Source of the DNA: CAZBZG01 sp964496245
Lineage (GTDB): Bacteria; Planctomycetota; SZUA-567
NCBI GenBank assembly: GCA_964496245.1
Contig: CAZBZG010000297.1
Span: forward strand, 1-5,676
Length of the DNA stretch: 5,676 nucleotides
Direction of reading: 5' to 3'
The notes beneath the pieces were generated by a model, which did no database searches, was not told the origin of the DNA, and worked only from the letters and a program-made list of their open reading frames with translations. Shown in pieces: positions 1 through 5,567 of this stretch. How positions within the stretch are numbered: position 1 is the first letter of the stretch; the number at the start of each line of letters is the position of its first letter. A program made the translations under genes and the position numbers.

Positions 1-635
1 CGCCGCGTGCCCACGCGCGGCTCGACGGCGGCGAGGGAGATGCGCCCGGCCGGATCGCGCTTGGCGCGTTCGACCCACATGTAGGCCGGTTGCGGGATGT
101 CTGCGAGGCACGGCCGCGGCTGGGTCAGGGCAGCAACGCTGTGTGCCTGCCGGCCGATCGTAGCGTCCAGGATGGCGCGGGCTACCCGTTTGCGGCAGGC
201 GGCTTCGGTTTCCTGTGGTTCGCAGACACGGGCGGCCAGGGCATCGACCAGGGGATGGGCCCGGGTGAGATCATCCAGAGCCAGCTTGACGTCCAGGGCG
301 CGCGGTTCGCCCGTGCTGCGGGCGATGCGGACGATGCGTGCCACCGAAAAGCCGGCGATCTGACTGACGATGGTCGCGCGCCCCTGGACGGTGTGCTGTC
401 GGGCGGGGACGAGCCAGAGGTCGAAGCTCGGCACGTCGTGGGCGAGCACACGGCCGTGACGGTCTTTGATCTCGCCCCGTCGCGGGGGAACCTGCACCAG
501 CCTGTGCGTGCGGTTGATGCCCTGTGCGCGCAGTTCGTCGCTTTGCACGATCTGGAGCTGGAGCAGCCGGCCGGTCAAGCCGAGCGAGGCGAGCACGAAT
601 AGGATGGCGAGAATTCGGGTGCGGCGTCGAAACAT
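1..635 (-). CDS. mrdA: Penicillin-binding protein 2 (MrdA), N-terminal part, cut by window edge
   Basis: Class B transpeptidase that cross-links peptidoglycan during cell elongation, working with RodA and the MreBCD complex in the inner membrane. Only the first 211 codons are present; the frame stays open to the left edge, so the catalytic Ser-x-x-Lys domain is outside. Seen: a basic N-terminus (MFRRRTR), one membrane helix at about residues 8-26, and the family hallmark PRRGEIKDRHGRVLA at 51-65, the start of the PBP dimerisation (pedestal) domain. Residues 84-199 are less typical and hold three Cys (138, 147, 176). The ATG directly abuts the mreD stop (TAGATG), and GGAG lies 8 bases upstream inside mreD. 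Position after mreD favours PBP2 over the division protein FtsI. The family call is firm; mrdA rests on the context. Confidence 0.88.
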   Translation of the reverse strand, partial: MFRRRTRILAILFVLASLGLTGRLLQLQIVQSDELRAQGINRTHRLVQVPPRRGEIKDRHGRVLAHDVPSFDLWLVPARQHTVQGRATIVSQIAGFSVARIVRIARSTGEPRALDVKLALDDLTRAHPLVDALAARVCEPQETEAACRKRVARAILDATIGRQAHSVAALTQPRPCLADIPQPAYMWVERAKRDPAGRISLAAVEPRVGTR

Positions 636-1160
636 CTAGGCGGCTCCGGGCAGGCCGTAGCTCGCTTCTTCTTCGCGGGCGGGATGCAGGCGGCTGGCGT
701 CCAGCAGCCAGCCTACGACCGGACTGAGCGCGGCCGTGTAGAGGCCGCTCGCCAGCACTGCTTGCGCAAAGCGGATCGTGAAGAAGTCGCGCGTCGCCTG
801 GAGTTCGGCGACCGGGCGGAATACGCATACGACCAGGGCCAACCCGAGAACCAGACCGGTGCGGGCGATGAGATGCCGGACCACCACCCGGCCGTGGACC
901 TGGGCCACGAGGAGCGCGGGCAGCAGGTAGAGCAGGGCATGCGCGCCCAGGCGCTGCCCCAGGAAGAGGTCCTGGACAAAGCCGCACCACCAGAAGACGG
1001 CGAAGATGTAGGTCTTCCGTGTGCGCAGCGCCGCATGGAAGGCGATGAGCAGGAGGAGCTCGAGATGGACCTCTTGTGCTGGAAACGAGACCCATGACCG
1101 GGCGAACATCTGCACCAGGCCGAGCGCAAACGTCAACAGGAAGAGCACGGGCCACCGCAT
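636..1160 (-). CDS. mreD: Rod shape-determining membrane protein MreD
   Basis: Inner-membrane component of the elongasome that binds MreC and helps control PBP2/RodA activity. It is 174 aa, a usual length for MreD (about 160-175). The sequence is hydrophobic almost throughout, with about six membrane segments near residues 4-20, 32-46, 52-66, 73-88, 99-117 and 131-153. The most conserved MreD region is recognisable as GFVQDLFLGQRLGAHALLY (60-78), with the QD pair in the third segment and the Gly-rich turn after it. The C-terminal tail (about 155-174) is short, charged and probably cytoplasmic. The start ATG is one base after the mreC stop (TGACATG); a GGAGG lies 12 bases upstream, which is slightly distant, so translational coupling to mreC is likely. 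MreD is poorly conserved in sequence; the call rests on the motif, topology and place in the operon. Confidence 0.92.
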   Translation of the reverse strand: MRWPVLFLLTFALGLVQMFARSWVSFPAQEVHLELLLLIAFHAALRTRKTYIFAVFWWCGFVQDLFLGQRLGAHALLYLLPALLVAQVHGRVVVRHLIARTGLVLGLALVVCVFRPVAELQATRDFFTIRFAQAVLASGLYTAALSPVVGWLLDASRLHPAREEEASYGLPGAA

Positions 1161-1161
1161 G

Positions 1162-1989
1162 TCAGGGCTTTGCCTCCGTTCGGTCGGCCGCCGCGCCCGT
1201 CCGGTGGATGACCAACAGGTGCTCCAGGCCGAGCCAATCGGCCTGGAGCCGGACCGGCGCCTCCATCGTGTTGGGCTCGGTGCCTTCGGCCGGGTCTTCG
1301 GCCAGTTCTCCCACGATCAGGTCAGGCGCCATGGATCCCAGGCGGCCCGATGTCAGCAGGTGCGATCCGCGACGGGCCTGCACGTCGGTGCCGTAGAAGA
1401 CGGCGTGGACGCGGCCGAGGCCCTGGCCGCGCACCGCGCATTCCTCCCGGACCGGCCGCCGGTCCGGCCGGGGCGTGACAGACCAGGCGGCCACGTAGCT
1501 AAACGGGGCTGACAGCAAAACGGCCTGGGCGGTCCGGGCGCTCGTCAGGTGGATCGTACCGACGAGCGCCTGTCCCTGCACGACCGCGTCGCCCACGTGG
1601 ACGTCGCTCGCTCGTCCGCGGTCGAGGATGATCGTATGGCCCTGTAGGCCGTCGGGACGTGCGAGTACCCCGGCCATATGAAAGCGGAGCGTGGGGAGGT
1701 ACTCGCGCAGTTCGGCGACGTGACCGAGGCGGAGGCGGAGACTGGCGATCTCGGCATCCTTCTGCACGAGGCGTTCGCGGAGCTCCCGCACGAGCTTGGG
1801 TTGGCCCGCAGGCGGGGGGGCAGGGCTTGCGGCGGTTTCCCTGGCGTGCAGGTAGAGGCTGTAGATCTCGAGCCGCCACGCCGCCAGGAATGGTCTGGGC
1901 ACCCAGTAGAGCGCCAGGGCCAGCGGCACGAGCAGGAGCGATGGCGCCGTGGCATTTCGCAGCATGTGGAATCGGGTGTGCCCGGCCAT
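1162..1989 (-). CDS. mreC: Rod shape-determining protein MreC
   Basis: Membrane-anchored periplasmic scaffold that binds MreD, MreB and PBP2 and activates elongation synthesis. It is 275 aa, at the short end for the family. Seen: a membrane helix at about 15-33, an Ala/Pro-rich insert at 53-62, a short coiled coil at about 65-96 (leading to LREYLP, where the beta domain usually begins), then the two-barrel MreC domain. The first barrel carries the typical ILDRGRASDVHVGDAVV (121-137) and VGTI turn (143-146); the protein ends near the usual DWLGLEHLLVI (251-261). The start has only a weak GGGA 7 bases upstream; Met9 is an alternative start that would keep the membrane helix. The gene follows mreB after 83 bases in which I see no terminator. 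The insert is coded through a run of seven C (1814-1820), where a sequencing slip would break the frame; it is intact here. Confidence 0.95.
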   Translation of the reverse strand: MAGHTRFHMLRNATAPSLLLVPLALALYWVPRPFLAAWRLEIYSLYLHARETAASPAPPPAGQPKLVRELRERLVQKDAEIASLRLRLGHVAELREYLPTLRFHMAGVLARPDGLQGHTIILDRGRASDVHVGDAVVQGQALVGTIHLTSARTAQAVLLSAPFSYVAAWSVTPRPDRRPVREECAVRGQGLGRVHAVFYGTDVQARRGSHLLTSGRLGSMAPDLIVGELAEDPAEGTEPNTMEAPVRLQADWLGLEHLLVIHRTGAAADRTEAKP

Positions 1990-2072
1990 GCACGTATCCC
2001 GCGGGTTCGGACGGAGATCCTGTCAGATCGCTGGCCTTCGGATTCGGCTTCCCGGCCCGCTGGGGGGGAAGA

Positions 2073-3125
2073 TCACAGCTCGTCCTGCTCGCTCTGCAGA
2101 GCGGGCCAGAGCCTGTCGATGTCCTCCAGGACCATGCCGGTTCCCCGTGCGATCGCCCGCAAGGGATCGTCCGCGACGTGGGTGGGAATGCCGCGCGTCT
2201 CCTTGTTGAGGAGACGGTCCAGGCCCCGCAGGAGGGCGCCGCCGCCGGCCAGCATGATGCCGCGGGAGTAGATGTCGGCTGCGAGTTCCGGCGGCGTATG
2301 CTCGAGCGCGTTCAGTACGGCGCCCACGATCGCATCCACCGGCTCCTTGAGGGCCTCGCGAATATCCTCGCTGCGGATCTTGACCGCCCGCGGCAGTCCC
2401 CGCACCTGGTCGCGCCCCATGACCTCAAGGCTCAGTTCTTCGTCGAGGGGATAGGCGCTGCCCAGTTCGATCTTGATCCTCTCGGCCGTGGTCTCGCCGA
2501 CGACCAGATTGTGCTGCCGTTTCATATAGGTGGCGATCGCCTCGTCCATCTCGTCGCCAGCCGTGCGCAGGCTTTCGCAGTGCACCATGTCGGCCATGGA
2601 GATGACGGCGACCTCGGTGGTGCCGCCGCCGATGTCCACGATCATGCTGCCGGTGGGCTCGGCGATCGGCAGCCCGACGCCGATGGCCGCGGCCTTGGGC
2701 TCCTCGACCAGGAAGACTTCGCGCGCGCCGGCGCGCTCGGCCGCGTTGCGGACCGCGCGGCGCTCGACCTCGGTGATGCCGCTGGGCACCGAGATGACCA
2801 CGCGGGGATGGACCCAGGCGCTCTGGTTGTGGACCTTGCGGATGAAGTAGGTGAGCATGGCTTCGGTGATGTCGAAATCCGCGATGACCCCGTCCTTGAG
2901 CGGGCGGATGGCGACGATGTTGGCGGGCGTGCGGCCGACCATCCGTTTGGCGCGCTCGCCCACGGCCTCGCCCTTGAGGAGCACGCGGTTGGTGCCCTTG
3001 CGGACGGCCACGACCGAGGGCTCGCACAGGGTGATGCCTTCGCCCTTCACATAGACCAGGGTGTTGCAGGTGCCCAGGTCGATGCCCATGTCGTGGCTGA
3101 AGAGACCGAAGAGTCGATTCAACAT
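2073..3125 (-). CDS. mreB: Rod shape-determining protein MreB (bacterial actin)
   Basis: Actin-family ATPase that forms short membrane-attached filaments and orients lateral wall synthesis. It is 350 aa (E. coli 347). The N-terminus MLNRLFGLFS resembles the amphipathic membrane-binding segment of Gram-negative MreB. Phosphate-1 loop DLGTCNT is at 16-22, the EEPKAAAIG region containing the catalytic Glu at 141-149, phosphate-2 DIGGGTTEV at 164-172, and the adenosine loop LAGGGALLRGLD at 292-303. Two positions differ from the usual: Cys20 where most relatives have Ala, and Cys34 where E. coli has Asn. I chose the ATG at 3125 because residue 1 aligns with E. coli MreB without gaps; an upstream in-frame TTG at 3170 would add 15 residues unlike the family. 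No clear Shine-Dalgarno precedes the ATG. It is the first gene after a terminator and a promoter-like site, so it probably heads the mreBCD-mrdA operon. Confidence 0.98.
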   Translation of the reverse strand: MLNRLFGLFSHDMGIDLGTCNTLVYVKGEGITLCEPSVVAVRKGTNRVLLKGEAVGERAKRMVGRTPANIVAIRPLKDGVIADFDITEAMLTYFIRKVHNQSAWVHPRVVISVPSGITEVERRAVRNAAERAGAREVFLVEEPKAAAIGVGLPIAEPTGSMIVDIGGGTTEVAVISMADMVHCESLRTAGDEMDEAIATYMKRQHNLVVGETTAERIKIELGSAYPLDEELSLEVMGRDQVRGLPRAVKIRSEDIREALKEPVDAIVGAVLNALEHTPPELAADIYSRGIMLAGGGALLRGLDRLLNKETRGIPTHVADDPLRAIARGTGMVLEDIDRLWPALQSEQDEL

Positions 3126-3147
3126 AGGGATGCTCGTTTCTGCATCA

Positions 3148-3160
3148 GCCGTCAGACGGC
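3148..3160 (-). promoter_or_regulatory. Small inverted repeat in the mreB leader
   Basis: GCCGTC and GACGGC flank a single central base, 22 bases upstream of the mreB ATG and inside the predicted 5' leader. It could form a small RNA hairpin (4 bp stem with a 5-base loop) or be a dyad operator. At this GC content a chance match is possible. The role is unknown. Confidence 0.3.
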
Positions 3161-3185
3161 CGGTACGCAATCGTGGCCTAACTCC

Positions 3186-3215
3186 TAATTACGCAAGAAG
3201 TTCCGCCTATTTCAA
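3186..3215 (-). promoter_or_regulatory. Putative sigma70-type promoter for mreBCD-mrdA
   Basis: Read on the minus strand: TTGAAA as -35 (3215-3210), an 18-base spacer, and TAATTA as -10 (3191-3186). Transcription would start near 3179 and give a leader of about 54 bases. The site lies in an AT-rich gap immediately after the terminator of the upstream cassette, which is where a promoter for mreB is expected. Both boxes differ from consensus (-35 TTGACA in one position, -10 TATAAT in three), so this is a reasoned guess. Confidence 0.5.
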
Positions 3216-3216
3216 G

Positions 3217-3248
3217 AAAAAACCGGGCACCGCAGCCGCGCATGCCCG
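3217..3248 (-). terminator. Intrinsic terminator of the upstream three-gene cassette
   Basis: On the minus strand CGGGCA (3248-3243) pairs with TGCCCG (3229-3224). Inside it a second short stem CGC/GCG closes a four-base loop, with a small internal loop between the stems. A run of six T (3222-3217) follows after one base. This is a classic rho-independent layout, 51 bases past the stop of the acidic protein gene. It separates the cassette from mreB, so mreB should have its own promoter. Confidence 0.8.
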
Positions 3249-3261
3249 ATTTCCGAATCAT

Positions 3262-3294
3262 CGGCCCGCTCCCCGACCGCCGGGGCCGGGGCCG
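3262..3294 (-). other. GC-rich hairpin just after the acidic protein gene
   Basis: CGGCCC/GGGCCG (6 bp) and CCCCG/CGGGG (5 bp) pair around a five-base loop, with a 3x3 internal loop between the stems. It starts 5 bases after the stop codon and has no T tract, so alone it is not an intrinsic terminator. It could protect the 3' end of the mRNA, pause polymerase ahead of the true terminator, or form by chance in GC-rich DNA. Confidence 0.5.
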
Positions 3295-3299
3295 GGGAA

Positions 3300-3611
3300 C
3301 TACTTGAATGCACCCCACATGAACTCGTTGGGGTCGCAGTAGGCCTGCATCTCGTCCAGCACGAATCCCAGGGCCACGGCGTAGGCGAGGAAGCCGAGCA
3401 CCAGCAGGACCGTATAGAGATTCGAATCGGGCTTGTAGCTCGGCGGCCGAATGGGTTCGGCCTCTTCTTCGTCGAGCGGTTCCTCCTCGTCTTCGTCGAA
3501 TCCGGCCTCGTCCTGCTCTTCCCCCTCGTCGATCTCCACTTCGTCCTCGTCGTCCAGGGCCAGGGTCTGGTCTTCATCATCGACGATTTCGAGTTCATCA
3601 TCATCAGCCAT
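3300..3611 (-). CDS. Small acidic single-pass membrane protein, function unknown
   Basis: I do not recognise a family. The protein is 103 aa in three parts. Residues 1-52 are extremely acidic (32 Asp/Glu) with no Lys or Arg before residue 55, and are surely unstructured. Residues 53-64 form a Pro-containing linker with one Arg and one Lys. Residues 65-86 form a hydrophobic helix (LYTVLLVLGFLAYAVALGFV), followed by a tail of about 17 residues with one Cys. The positive-inside rule weakly suggests that the acidic tail is cytoplasmic. The ATG at 3611 was chosen because GGAG lies 8 bases upstream; a TTG at 3653 would add 14 residues but overlap a stem-loop. It follows the 291-aa gene by 66 bases and ends before hairpins and a terminator, so it is probably the last gene of the cassette. 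The skewed acidic composition could be mistaken for low-complexity noise, but the ribosome site and membrane helix support a real gene. Confidence 0.8.
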   Translation of the reverse strand: MADDDELEIVDDEDQTLALDDEDEVEIDEGEEQDEAGFDEDEEEPLDEEEAEPIRPPSYKPDSNLYTVLLVLGFLAYAVALGFVLDEMQAYCDPNEFMWGAFK

Positions 3612-3623
3612 GGTTTTGTCTCC

Positions 3624-3655
3624 GTTTGTCCATGCCCGCTTCTGCGGGGTCAAAC
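3624..3655 (-). promoter_or_regulatory. Stem-loop abutting the ribosome site of the acidic protein gene
   Basis: On the minus strand GTTTG (3655-3651) pairs with CAAAC (3628-3624), and inside it CCCGC pairs with GCGGG around an AGAA loop. The stem ends exactly where the GGAG ribosome site (3623-3620) begins. It could set the translation level of the last cassette gene or shape mRNA processing. There is no T tract, so it is not an intrinsic terminator. Confidence 0.4.
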
Positions 3656-3677
3656 AGCGTTTCGGGGCCCGCGCCGG

Positions 3678-4553
3678 TCAGGGCGTGGCTGCCCGCGCGA
3701 TATCTTCTACATGGATGCCGTGGGGCGTGCCCTTGACTTCGCACATGCTCATGTCGGCGAACACGCGTGCCACGCGAATGTCACCCACCCAGCGGTCGCC
3801 GCGGTAGACATTGAACCGTGCGCCGTTCTCGATCCCGCTTGTGGAGCCGAGGCTCAGGATGACGCGGTGCTGATCGGGGTTGGTGGCCAGGATCTTGCCG
3901 CGCAGCTGGCGGGGTTCCGGAGCGGCCGGCTGCCCGGGTTGCTCCTCGGATTGCGGCTCTGTGGGGGTCGCCGACGGTTGCGCTGGATCCGTGTCGGCCC
4001 GGGCGACCTCGGGGCCGCGGGGTGCAGGATCGGCTTGCGCGCGCGCCGTCTTCTCCTGCGTTGGGGCGGGCTTGGCGGCTGGGGTCTCGGGCGTCTCCGG
4101 CTTGTCCGGTTCCTCCGGGCCGCGAAGCGTGGCGATCGTGCCCGGGCGAAAAGTCTCGGTCGGTTCGGGCTCCTGCGAACGTGTGTTCTCGGTCGACGGC
4201 TGCGGATGCCGGCGAGTCGCGGGGCGGGCCGGAGGCGTTTCGCGGGACTGCGGGTTGTCGGGCCGGCGGTCCGCGGATGCGCCGCCTGGCTGCGAAGGGG
4301 ACGCCGGCTTCGGCGAGGCGGCGGCGGCGGGCTGCGCGTGCGCAAGCGTGGCGTTCCCGCTTTCGAGCCGCTTGAGGCGCGCGTCCATGGTCTTGAGATC
4401 GGTCTTGGCCTCTGTCAGCGTGTGCTTGGTCTTGCGGTAGCCCTGGTATAGGCAGCAGAAGAGCGTGACGAAGAAGACCGTGACGACCGCGCAGAGATAG
4501 GCGACTACGGTGGACAGGCTCGGGGCAGCGTAGACCGTTTGCTTGTCGCTCAT
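3678..4553 (-). CDS. Membrane-anchored protein with Pro-rich stalk and C-terminal beta domain
   Basis: I do not recognise a named family. The protein has 291 aa: a membrane helix at about 14-36 (rich in V/F/C), a short coiled coil at about 42-66, a low-complexity linker at about 72-215 rich in Pro, Ala, Glu, Thr and Arg, and a compact domain at 217-291. That domain has GKIL, VILSLG, RFNVYRGDRWVGDIRVARV and ADMS, nearly matching the C-terminal domain of the neighbouring 286-aa protein. The pattern suggests a small beta-barrel like those in MreC or in FlgT C-terminal-type domains (inference, from pattern only). The linker would let the domain reach into the periplasm or toward peptidoglycan. 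The ATG has GAGGA 5 bases upstream. It lies 23 bases after the 286-aa gene and is probably cotranscribed. High-GC low-complexity coding makes other frames open across the linker, but the ends of the protein support this one. Confidence 0.85.
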   Translation of the reverse strand: MSDKQTVYAAPSLSTVVAYLCAVVTVFFVTLFCCLYQGYRKTKHTLTEAKTDLKTMDARLKRLESGNATLAHAQPAAAASPKPASPSQPGGASADRRPDNPQSRETPPARPATRRHPQPSTENTRSQEPEPTETFRPGTIATLRGPEEPDKPETPETPAAKPAPTQEKTARAQADPAPRGPEVARADTDPAQPSATPTEPQSEEQPGQPAAPEPRQLRGKILATNPDQHRVILSLGSTSGIENGARFNVYRGDRWVGDIRVARVFADMSMCEVKGTPHGIHVEDIARAATP

Positions 4554-4576
4554 GAGGGTCCTCGCTCGCGCTGTCC

Positions 4577-5437
4577 TCAGTTCATGGTCTGGGCGACGTC
4601 GTTTACCTGGATCGGTTCGCGCGTGAGGTCCTGAAGGATGACGGCCGAGGACATCTCCTCGTAGACGTTGCGCACGCGGACCTTGCCGACGTACTTGTCG
4701 CCGCGGGAGATCACGAATTCCATGCCCGTGCGGGTCTTGTCCTTCTTGCCCACGCTGAGGATAACGATGCCCACCGCCTCTTCGACTTGGAGGATGCGTC
4801 CGGCGATGGGAGGCACTTCGAGGGCGCCCTCGACGATCATGCGCGGGTTGAAGCCCTGTTCGCGCGCTTTGTTAAGCAGGATGTCCTGCTCAAGCGTGCG
4901 GTTGACGAGCTCGTGGTTGCGCTTGGAGATCTGCATGAGCTCGGCCTCGGCCTCCTTGAGGTCGGCCATGGTCTCGATGGCCTGCGTTTCCGCGAACTCG
5001 CGGGCCATGATGGATGTGTCCCGCTCCTTGCGCATCCGGTCGATGTCCGTCTGCAGCTGGGTGTTTTTGTTCTGGGCGCGGGTCAAGTTGGTCTGCAGCT
5101 CGGCGAGCTTCATGTCAAAGCTGGCCAGGTGCTTCTTGAGGTCGTCGTTCTTGGCTTCCAGGGACTCGATCGTCTGCTTCCGTTCGCGCAGCATGCCCGT
5201 CTGCTCGGTGATCTTGTCCTCAAGCCCCTTGATCTCGAGACGCTTGGTTTCCACGGTCTCGTCGTAAATTCCTCGCAGGCGCTTGAGTTTCTCGTGCAGC
5301 AGGTTGCGCTCCTTGACGTTCTTCTGCGCTTCGACCACCCAGTTGAGCTTCTTGGAATACAGGGTGAGGGTGGCGATCATGAAGCAGAGCGCCAGCATGA
5401 AGTTGAGAACCACGAAGATCTTTGAGAGGGTGCTCAT
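4577..5437 (-). CDS. Membrane-anchored coiled-coil protein with C-terminal beta domain (MreC-like architecture)
   Basis: Not a recognised named family. The protein has 286 aa: an N-terminal membrane anchor at about 6-27 with almost no cytoplasmic part (MSTLSK), a long heptad-rich coiled coil at about 35-195 rich in K, E, L and Q, and a small domain at about 211-286. The domain contains AGRILQVEE, VILSVG, GMEFVISRGDKYVGKVRVRNV and EEMSSAVI, the same pattern as the end of the following 291-aa protein. Anchor, coiled coil and beta domain is also the layout of MreC, though the second barrel is lacking and the coil is much longer. It probably forms a periplasmic rod-like dimer or trimer (inference). 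The start is firm: AGGAGG lies 9 bases before the ATG. It is the first gene of the cassette. Poorly described proteins with this N-terminal style are, from memory, common in Planctomycetes and relatives. Confidence 0.9.
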   Translation of the reverse strand: MSTLSKIFVVLNFMLALCFMIATLTLYSKKLNWVVEAQKNVKERNLLHEKLKRLRGIYDETVETKRLEIKGLEDKITEQTGMLRERKQTIESLEAKNDDLKKHLASFDMKLAELQTNLTRAQNKNTQLQTDIDRMRKERDTSIMAREFAETQAIETMADLKEAEAELMQISKRNHELVNRTLEQDILLNKAREQGFNPRMIVEGALEVPPIAGRILQVEEAVGIVILSVGKKDKTRTGMEFVISRGDKYVGKVRVRNVYEEMSSAVILQDLTREPIQVNDVAQTMN

Positions 5438-5446
5438 GAGACCCGT

Positions 5447-5452
5447 CCTCCT
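5447..5452 (-). promoter_or_regulatory. Full-consensus Shine-Dalgarno of the cassette's first gene
   Basis: AGGAGG lies 9 bases upstream of the ATG at 5437. It is the only full-consensus site in the window and fixes the start of the 286-aa coiled-coil protein. It suggests strong translation of this gene compared with the mre genes. Confidence 0.85.
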
Positions 5453-5488
5453 GCGTGCCTGTACGATTCGCTAGTCATCCATCCGCCG

Positions 5489-5518
5489 ACAGTCCGGTCT
5501 GCCGTGGCAGCCGGCTGT
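5489..5518 (-). promoter_or_regulatory. Long bulged stem-loop upstream of the cassette
   Basis: ACAG/CTGT, CCGG/CCGG and CTGCC/GGCAG pair in register around a tiny loop, with a single-base bulge between each block (12-13 bp in total). It ends 36 bases before the Shine-Dalgarno of the coiled-coil gene. No T tract follows on either strand, so it is probably a 5' leader structure or a protein-binding dyad. I see no convincing -35/-10 pair nearby, though the DNA from about 5519 to 5620 is clearly less GC-rich than the genes and is the likely promoter area. Confidence 0.45.
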
Positions 5519-5567
5519 ACAAGCTTAGGCTGTTATCGACCAAAAGGTTTAGCGAATTCCAGCTGAA

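Noticed and set aside
271..1155. 294-codon minus-strand frame overlapping mreD and mrdA in another frame
   Set aside because: Its product is a low-complexity Arg/Pro/Ala string, typical of a shifted frame in GC-rich DNA; mreD and mrdA frames show family motifs.
1814..1820. Seven-base G/C run in mreC as a phase-variation tract
   Set aside because: Too short for confident phase variation, and the frame is intact with no sign of alternative forms.
1990..2072. Possible terminator between mreB and mreC
   Set aside because: I find no stable stem followed by a T tract in the 83-base gap.
3126..3170. TTG start for mreB at 3170 with AGGAG 11 bases upstream
   Set aside because: The added 15 residues have no match to MreB N-termini, and the AGGAG overlaps or precedes the predicted transcript start. 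The ATG at 3125 aligns with E. coli MreB residue 1.
1659..3188. 509-codon open frame on the plus strand opposite mreB and mreC
   Set aside because: It is antisense to clearly recognisable mreB and mreC, has no family-like features and runs open because of high GC.
3678..4451. Plus-strand frames opposite the Pro-rich linker (for example 3711-4451)
   Set aside because: Arg/Gly/Leu-rich mirror of a low-complexity coding region; no start signal or domain.
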